A stretch of 64,000 nucleotides of DNA from Trichomonas vaginalis G3 (lineage: Eukaryota > Parabasalia > Trichomonadida > Trichomonadidae): positions 17,310,392 to 17,374,391 of the forward strand of contig NC_067203.1 of the NCBI RefSeq assembly GCF_026262505.1. Direction: 5' to 3'. Of this stretch, positions 59,996 to 64,000 are shown in pieces. The translations under genes and the position numbers were made by a program. The stretch's first letter is position 1. Each line of letters starts with the position of its first letter. Under the pieces are notes generated by a model that saw only the letters and a program-made list of their open reading frames with translations, was not told where the DNA came from and did not search any database.

Positions 59996-62900
59996 ATGAA
60001 TAAAAATGGAACAGCTAAAATGAATGATAATCAAATTAGAGCAGAAGGTAGAAGGTTATTTAAACGCTTCTATAACATTCCTGATGGTGTTAATCCTAAA
60101 ACTCGTAGAAGTTATTTAAATGAAGCCATAGATGCATATGAAGGATTTGACATTTCATCAGAAAGTGAGAGGTTAGCAAGAATGTTAAACGTTAATATTG
60201 ATTTTTATTATTGTGACCCTCAACCAGAAGACGTAGACATTAACAAGGTAGACTTTCCATTAGTGGAAACAATAATGATAGATCCAGAATTTGAAACAGT
60301 AAATATTTTATTAACACAGAGTCCATGTGGAAAACTTCACGCTGACAGAATAACAGACGTTGAAGCACTCACAGGATATAAAGTTTGCCCATATTGTAAA
60401 GAAGAAGTTTATTCTATCCGTGATGATCCAGAAAGGAAAAACCAAAGAAGATTTTTAAAGCATTGTGAGAAATGTAAAGAAAATAATGGAAGATTAATTC
60501 AAGACGTTCAATTGCAAAACACACAACAACCATATGCACCACATATCACGAAACAGAAGATATATCAGTGGTTATTAGCTCATAATTTGCAGGAATATTA
60601 TCAACCGACAAGATATTATATTACTTTTGACTTCGAAACATTAGAGACTAAAGAAGAACTTCTACTTTCTGAATGTGCAACTTTGAACGCTTACTTAAAA
60701 CCATTTATGGTATCATCAATGGTTAAATTAAACGATAAAACATATACGAGGAATTTTTGCTTAACATCAAGTGATTCTTTTATTTCTGATTGGATTGAGT
60801 TTTTATTTTCAACCTGTTCATTAGTTGTTGAATCAAATATGGGTCAATACAATGAATTATTGAAGTCGCAAACATTAAATGAAAAACAGAAGGAAGTATT
60901 TAAAGAACTTCTAGATGAGGAATTCAATAAAGTGAATATCATAGGTTTTAATTCGGGAAAGTTTGATTTAAATTTAATTCTTCGTGATTTAAATACTGCA
61001 AAATGGAAGATAAAATCAATGCTGGGTTCTTCTTCTCAATTTAAGCAAATCATTGTAAAGAAAACAAACGTTCCATATGAATTGAGATTTATTGACATCA
61101 GAAATTATATAGCGGGTGGGACATTAGACCAATTCACTCAAGATTTCGGAAACAATAAAACACGTGTTAAATCCTTTTTCCCTTATCAATTCATCACGTG
61201 GGAAAATTACGAAGAAGAATTATATAAAAAGGAACCATTCACTCAAGATTCATTTTATTCAGCATTAACACAAGAAACAATATCCGATTCAGATTATCAA
61301 ATATATCTCAATGATGCTAAAAATTTTAAGAATAGATTAGAATATTTTATTCATTATTGCAATAAAGATGTTGAAATTATGATTGACCCAATTGATAAAA
61401 TTATTGAAGAAACATTTGTTTATAAAATTGACATGCTTCATAATCTTTCTTTATCATCGAATGCATCAATGATTCGTTACGCTTTAGCATATAAAGACTT
61501 TAATCCTAATGAAAAATATCCTGAGGAAGAGATAGAATCAAGTTTTGAATTAACGAAAAAGTATTGGAAATATAAAATTGAATCATATAAGAAACAAGAT
61601 GAAAAAGCAGAAAGGGATACTAAAAACAATGTTTCAATGGATGACTATCAATACTATCACGATTTAATCCTTTCATCTAAATGCAAAATGTGTGGTAAAG
61701 CGTTTACATATGCTAATAAACCAACATTGGATAGAATCGATAATGAAAAACCACATACCAAAGAAAATTGTCAGTTAATGTGTTGTTATTGCAATGTCGT
61801 AAAATCAAATAAAGATGAAGATGTTCAACGTTTAAGAATCAATTTAAGAAATTATGCATTAAAAAATAATTTACCAATGACTTTAGATTCAGTTGAAGCT
61901 TATCACATTCTCCGTAATGGAATTACTGGTGGTCTATCAAATGTTCAACATAGAGTAAATCTTAAAGGAATCACGCACATTAATAAACTTTCATATAATC
62001 CAGAAACTAAAACTGTATCAAATGAGGACACCACCAACATTATGACTCATTTCGTTGGTGTTGACTTTAATTCATTATATCCTTCATCATTTTCATCTAA
62101 TCCTCATGATTTCATTCAATATACTGACCATGAAATGTATATGCCGGGAAGATTGAATGGTGTGATCATTTGTGATACAGCAACAAAGAAAGCAAAAGCA
62201 CTGGGAATTATTAGAAAGAAAAATACTTTATTCGTGGCTGAAGTAAAGGGTCACATTGATGAAAAGTATATTAATGATTACATAAACTTTTTACCGATAA
62301 TAAGAAACTTAGATATTATCACAGATGAAAAAACAATTGGCAGTTTTATGTATAATTACATGAAATCAAACAATCTACCAGTTGACCAGAAACAGAGAAA
62401 ATTAACTCAGTTAGCATCAACACACAACCAATATCAACCATTTTCTTCTTATTATCTTTGGTATCTAATAGACAGATTTCATTTTATCATCGATGATATT
62501 CAATCAATTTTAACATTTACGAAAAACACTTGTTTTAATGAATTTGCGAACAAATTTATGAACGAAAGACAAAAGGCTGAATTAGAAGGAAATAAAGGAA
62601 AAAGTTTATTTTGCAAAATTTCACTTAATGGATCATATGGTTACGATGCAATGAATACACAAAATTACGCAAAGACTAAAATAATGAATGCACAGAAGGC
62701 ACGCGTTGCATGTATGTCAAATAAGTTTAAAAACATAAGAGAAATAGGTGAAGATACATATCAAGTGATGCTTAAAGATAGATTTTATAGATGTGATACA
62801 TGTTTACAAGAGGCATTCTTCACTTTAGATAATGCTAAATACTGGTATTTGGTTTTCATTTATGATTTTATGTATAAATGCTTGGATGTTAATCGTTTTC

Positions 62901-63442
62901 ATTTCATTGAAGGTGATACTGATTCATCTTATTGGGCAATCGCTGGCGATCCAAGTCTTCCTAACACTCAAGCATTTCAAGCAATTGTTACCGATAAACA
63001 ATTTTATGATAAAAACATTTTCAAATTCGCACCATTTGATTTCTTCTGTTTTGATGAGAAATTTAAACCTAAATTAAAGAATAAAGCTGAAGAAAAAGCA
63101 CATGAGAAGAAGTTATTGGGTTTAGCAATTGAGAAACAAGGCGATAACATGGTTGCTTTATGCCCTAAATGTTATACATCATTCAACGGTTCAATTGATG
63201 GAAGTGATTTTAAAAAGATTGCACAAAAAATGAAAGGTGTTAGTTTACGACAAAATAAACAATTAACGCCTAAAAATTATTTGGATATAATAAATGATAA
63301 AGTGATATTTGATGGTCAAAATATTAATTTACAACTTAAAAATGGGTCAATGACCCGCTTAACAATCGGTAAGACTGCATTAACAGGAGCACACACTAAG
63401 GCTGTATGTTGTGAAAATGGATGTTGTATGCCATTTATTTAA
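59996..63442 (+). CDS. Maverick protein-primed-type family B DNA polymerase (1148 aa)
   Basis: It replicates the element. A Cys-x2-Cys zinc motif lies at ~131-160 (CPYC, CEKC). The 3'-5' exonuclease has DFETLE (~212), NSGKFD (~318) and YCNKD (~452). Pol motif A is DFNSLYPS (~690), motif B KISLNGSYGYD (~873) and motif C EGDTDSSY (~974). Between the exonuclease and palm, residues ~562-605, sits CKMCGKAF, then TLDRIDN, then NCQLMCCYCNVVKSNK, the spacing of an HNH/endonuclease-VII-type zinc module. The size agrees with Maverick polymerases. The frame is open throughout. Confidence 0.95.
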   Translation: MNKNGTAKMNDNQIRAEGRRLFKRFYNIPDGVNPKTRRSYLNEAIDAYEGFDISSESERLARMLNVNIDFYYCDPQPEDVDINKVDFPLVETIMIDPEFETVNILLTQSPCGKLHADRITDVEALTGYKVCPYCKEEVYSIRDDPERKNQRRFLKHCEKCKENNGRLIQDVQLQNTQQPYAPHITKQKIYQWLLAHNLQEYYQPTRYYITFDFETLETKEELLLSECATLNAYLKPFMVSSMVKLNDKTYTRNFCLTSSDSFISDWIEFLFSTCSLVVESNMGQYNELLKSQTLNEKQKEVFKELLDEEFNKVNIIGFNSGKFDLNLILRDLNTAKWKIKSMLGSSSQFKQIIVKKTNVPYELRFIDIRNYIAGGTLDQFTQDFGNNKTRVKSFFPYQFITWENYEEELYKKEPFTQDSFYSALTQETISDSDYQIYLNDAKNFKNRLEYFIHYCNKDVEIMIDPIDKIIEETFVYKIDMLHNLSLSSNASMIRYALAYKDFNPNEKYPEEEIESSFELTKKYWKYKIESYKKQDEKAERDTKNNVSMDDYQYYHDLILSSKCKMCGKAFTYANKPTLDRIDNEKPHTKENCQLMCCYCNVVKSNKDEDVQRLRINLRNYALKNNLPMTLDSVEAYHILRNGITGGLSNVQHRVNLKGITHINKLSYNPETKTVSNEDTTNIMTHFVGVDFNSLYPSSFSSNPHDFIQYTDHEMYMPGRLNGVIICDTATKKAKALGIIRKKNTLFVAEVKGHIDEKYINDYINFLPIIRNLDIITDEKTIGSFMYNYMKSNNLPVDQKQRKLTQLASTHNQYQPFSSYYLWYLIDRFHFIIDDIQSILTFTKNTCFNEFANKFMNERQKAELEGNKGKSLFCKISLNGSYGYDAMNTQNYAKTKIMNAQKARVACMSNKFKNIREIGEDTYQVMLKDRFYRCDTCLQEAFFTLDNAKYWYLVFIYDFMYKCLDVNRFHFIEGDTDSSYWAIAGDPSLPNTQAFQAIVTDKQFYDKNIFKFAPFDFFCFDEKFKPKLKNKAEEKAHEKKLLGLAIEKQGDNMVALCPKCYTSFNGSIDGSDFKKIAQKMKGVSLRQNKQLTPKNYLDIINDKVIFDGQNINLQLKNGSMTRLTIGKTALTGAHTKAVCCENGCCMPFI

Positions 63443-63481
63443 TAAAATACCACAGAAGAGACAAAGAGGTGGACACCCTTA

Positions 63482-63505
63482 AACATTTATTTTATTTTTA
63501 TATAA
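63482..63505 (+). promoter_or_regulatory. Maverick gene-start box before the integrase
   Basis: AT-rich tract with TTTATTTTATTTTTATATAA directly before ATG, the clearest form of the shared element box. Confidence 0.5.
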
Positions 63506-64000
63506 ATGAATAACACAGATTTAAAAATTTTAATTGATGATTTAGTACTTAATCAAAAATTTCTTAGTTATTACGATTTAAAAGCATATCTCCAAAAATA
63601 TAATAAAAATATAACGGGTGATGATATGGATTATTATTATTCATATTATAAAAATGAAATTTTGAAATATCATGATAAAATAATTTCTAAAATTAAAGAC
63701 AAAATTAAAAATAATGAATATAGAAAGGGAAAAACTAAATCACAACTTAAACAATTGAAAGATTTCAAAAATAAAGTATTAACAGAAGAAGATATTGATG
63801 AATTATATAAATTATATAATCCTGAGCCGCAAAAGCCAAAGGAACAAAAACAAAAGATGCAAAACACCCAGGTCCTTCAGACCATAAACGATGCACAAGC
63901 TTTAATTTATGATTCATTAGTTAAACCACATTCAGCCCGACTTTTAAATGAAGATCAACTTTTGGAATTCATCCTTCAACATAAACTCGAAGCAGGAAAG
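63506..64000 (+). CDS. Maverick integrase gene, 5' part (cut by window edge)
   Basis: The frame is open from ATG 63506 to the end of the window (165 codons). This N-terminal part is a Lys-rich helical region followed by a Pro/Gln-rich linker (PEPQKPKEQ). It corresponds to the region upstream of the integrase core in copy 1 (2991-4351). The catalytic core itself would lie beyond the window. Confidence 0.75.
   Translation, partial: MNNTDLKILIDDLVLNQKFLSYYDLKAYLQKYNKNITGDDMDYYYSYYKNEILKYHDKIISKIKDKIKNNEYRKGKTKSQLKQLKDFKNKVLTEEDIDELYKLYNPEPQKPKEQKQKMQNTQVLQTINDAQALIYDSLVKPHSARLLNEDQLLEFILQHKLEAGK

Larger units (their letters stand above)
58572..64000 (+). mobile_element. Maverick/Polinton, copy 2, looks whole as far as seen
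   Basis: This copy reads on the plus strand from its terminal repeat to the window edge. Its order is coiled-coil gene, family B DNA polymerase and the start of the integrase gene. Genes are tightly packed, with 50-65-bp spacers that each carry an AT-rich promoter-like box. No break is seen in the ~5.4 kb present. High identity to copy 1 and the open frames point to a young insertion. The far end is outside the window. Confidence 0.92.

Overview
This window looks like nuclear DNA of a trichomonad (Parabasalia). A Tritrichomonas-type genome is my guess; the species cannot be fixed from sequence alone. The DNA is very AT-rich and the host genes are intronless and compact. They include an [FeFe]-hydrogenase, ankyrin proteins of the large trichomonad families, a BTB plus F5/8-type-C protein and three ARM-type helical-repeat paralogues. 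The window also carries Maverick/Polinton copies. All of this is typical of trichomonads.

Layout. 1-9349: part of a Maverick/Polinton read on the minus strand, an old broken copy. 9677-10045: a small gene of unknown function. 10062-17171: a nest of plain DNA transposons. An outer TTAA-flanked element holds an inner MULE-type element with a transposase gene, and that in turn holds a hAT-like non-autonomous element with a clean 8-bp target duplication. 17295-18507: five tandem ~250-bp units, each built of four back-to-back long hairpins. 19004-24473: host genes (a large protein of unknown function, two ankyrin proteins and an Enhancer-of-polycomb-like protein). 24729-29209: a 4.5-kb block bracketed by 302-bp inverted repeats, with a GC-rich, heavily self-complementary region in its middle (26803-27432). 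29295-29366: tRNA-Ala(AGC). 29670-31061: ARM-type gene. 31838-33261: a 1.4-kb copy of the outer TTAA element without the inner insertion, in inverted orientation. 34640-35630: ankyrin pseudogene. 36262-58392: a gene-dense host block with coiled-coil proteins, a membrane AAA-type ATPase, BTB-F5/8C, NSE1, [FeFe]-hydrogenase, CDC25, ATG3, a Tctex-type dynein light chain, ankyrin and ARM proteins, and a small ubiquitin-like protein ending in Gly-Gly. 58572-64000: a second Maverick copy on the plus strand whose genes all read open as far as the window goes.

Host genes appear to be single transcription units on both strands with short spacers. Several carry an AAAAGTGACA-type motif just upstream of the start, including a 50-bp divergent spacer at 20759-20808. 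Maverick genes instead share an AT-rich box ending in TAAATG. The host genes serve ordinary cell functions (hydrogen metabolism, autophagy, cell cycle, SMC5/6, dynein, chromatin) and do not form one pathway.

The best candidates for something undescribed are the hairpin satellite at 17295-18507 and the structured GC-rich region at 26803-27432 inside its 302-bp inverted-repeat frame. Next come the HNH-like zinc module inside the Maverick DNA polymerase and the Gly-Gly-ending ubiquitin-like protein.
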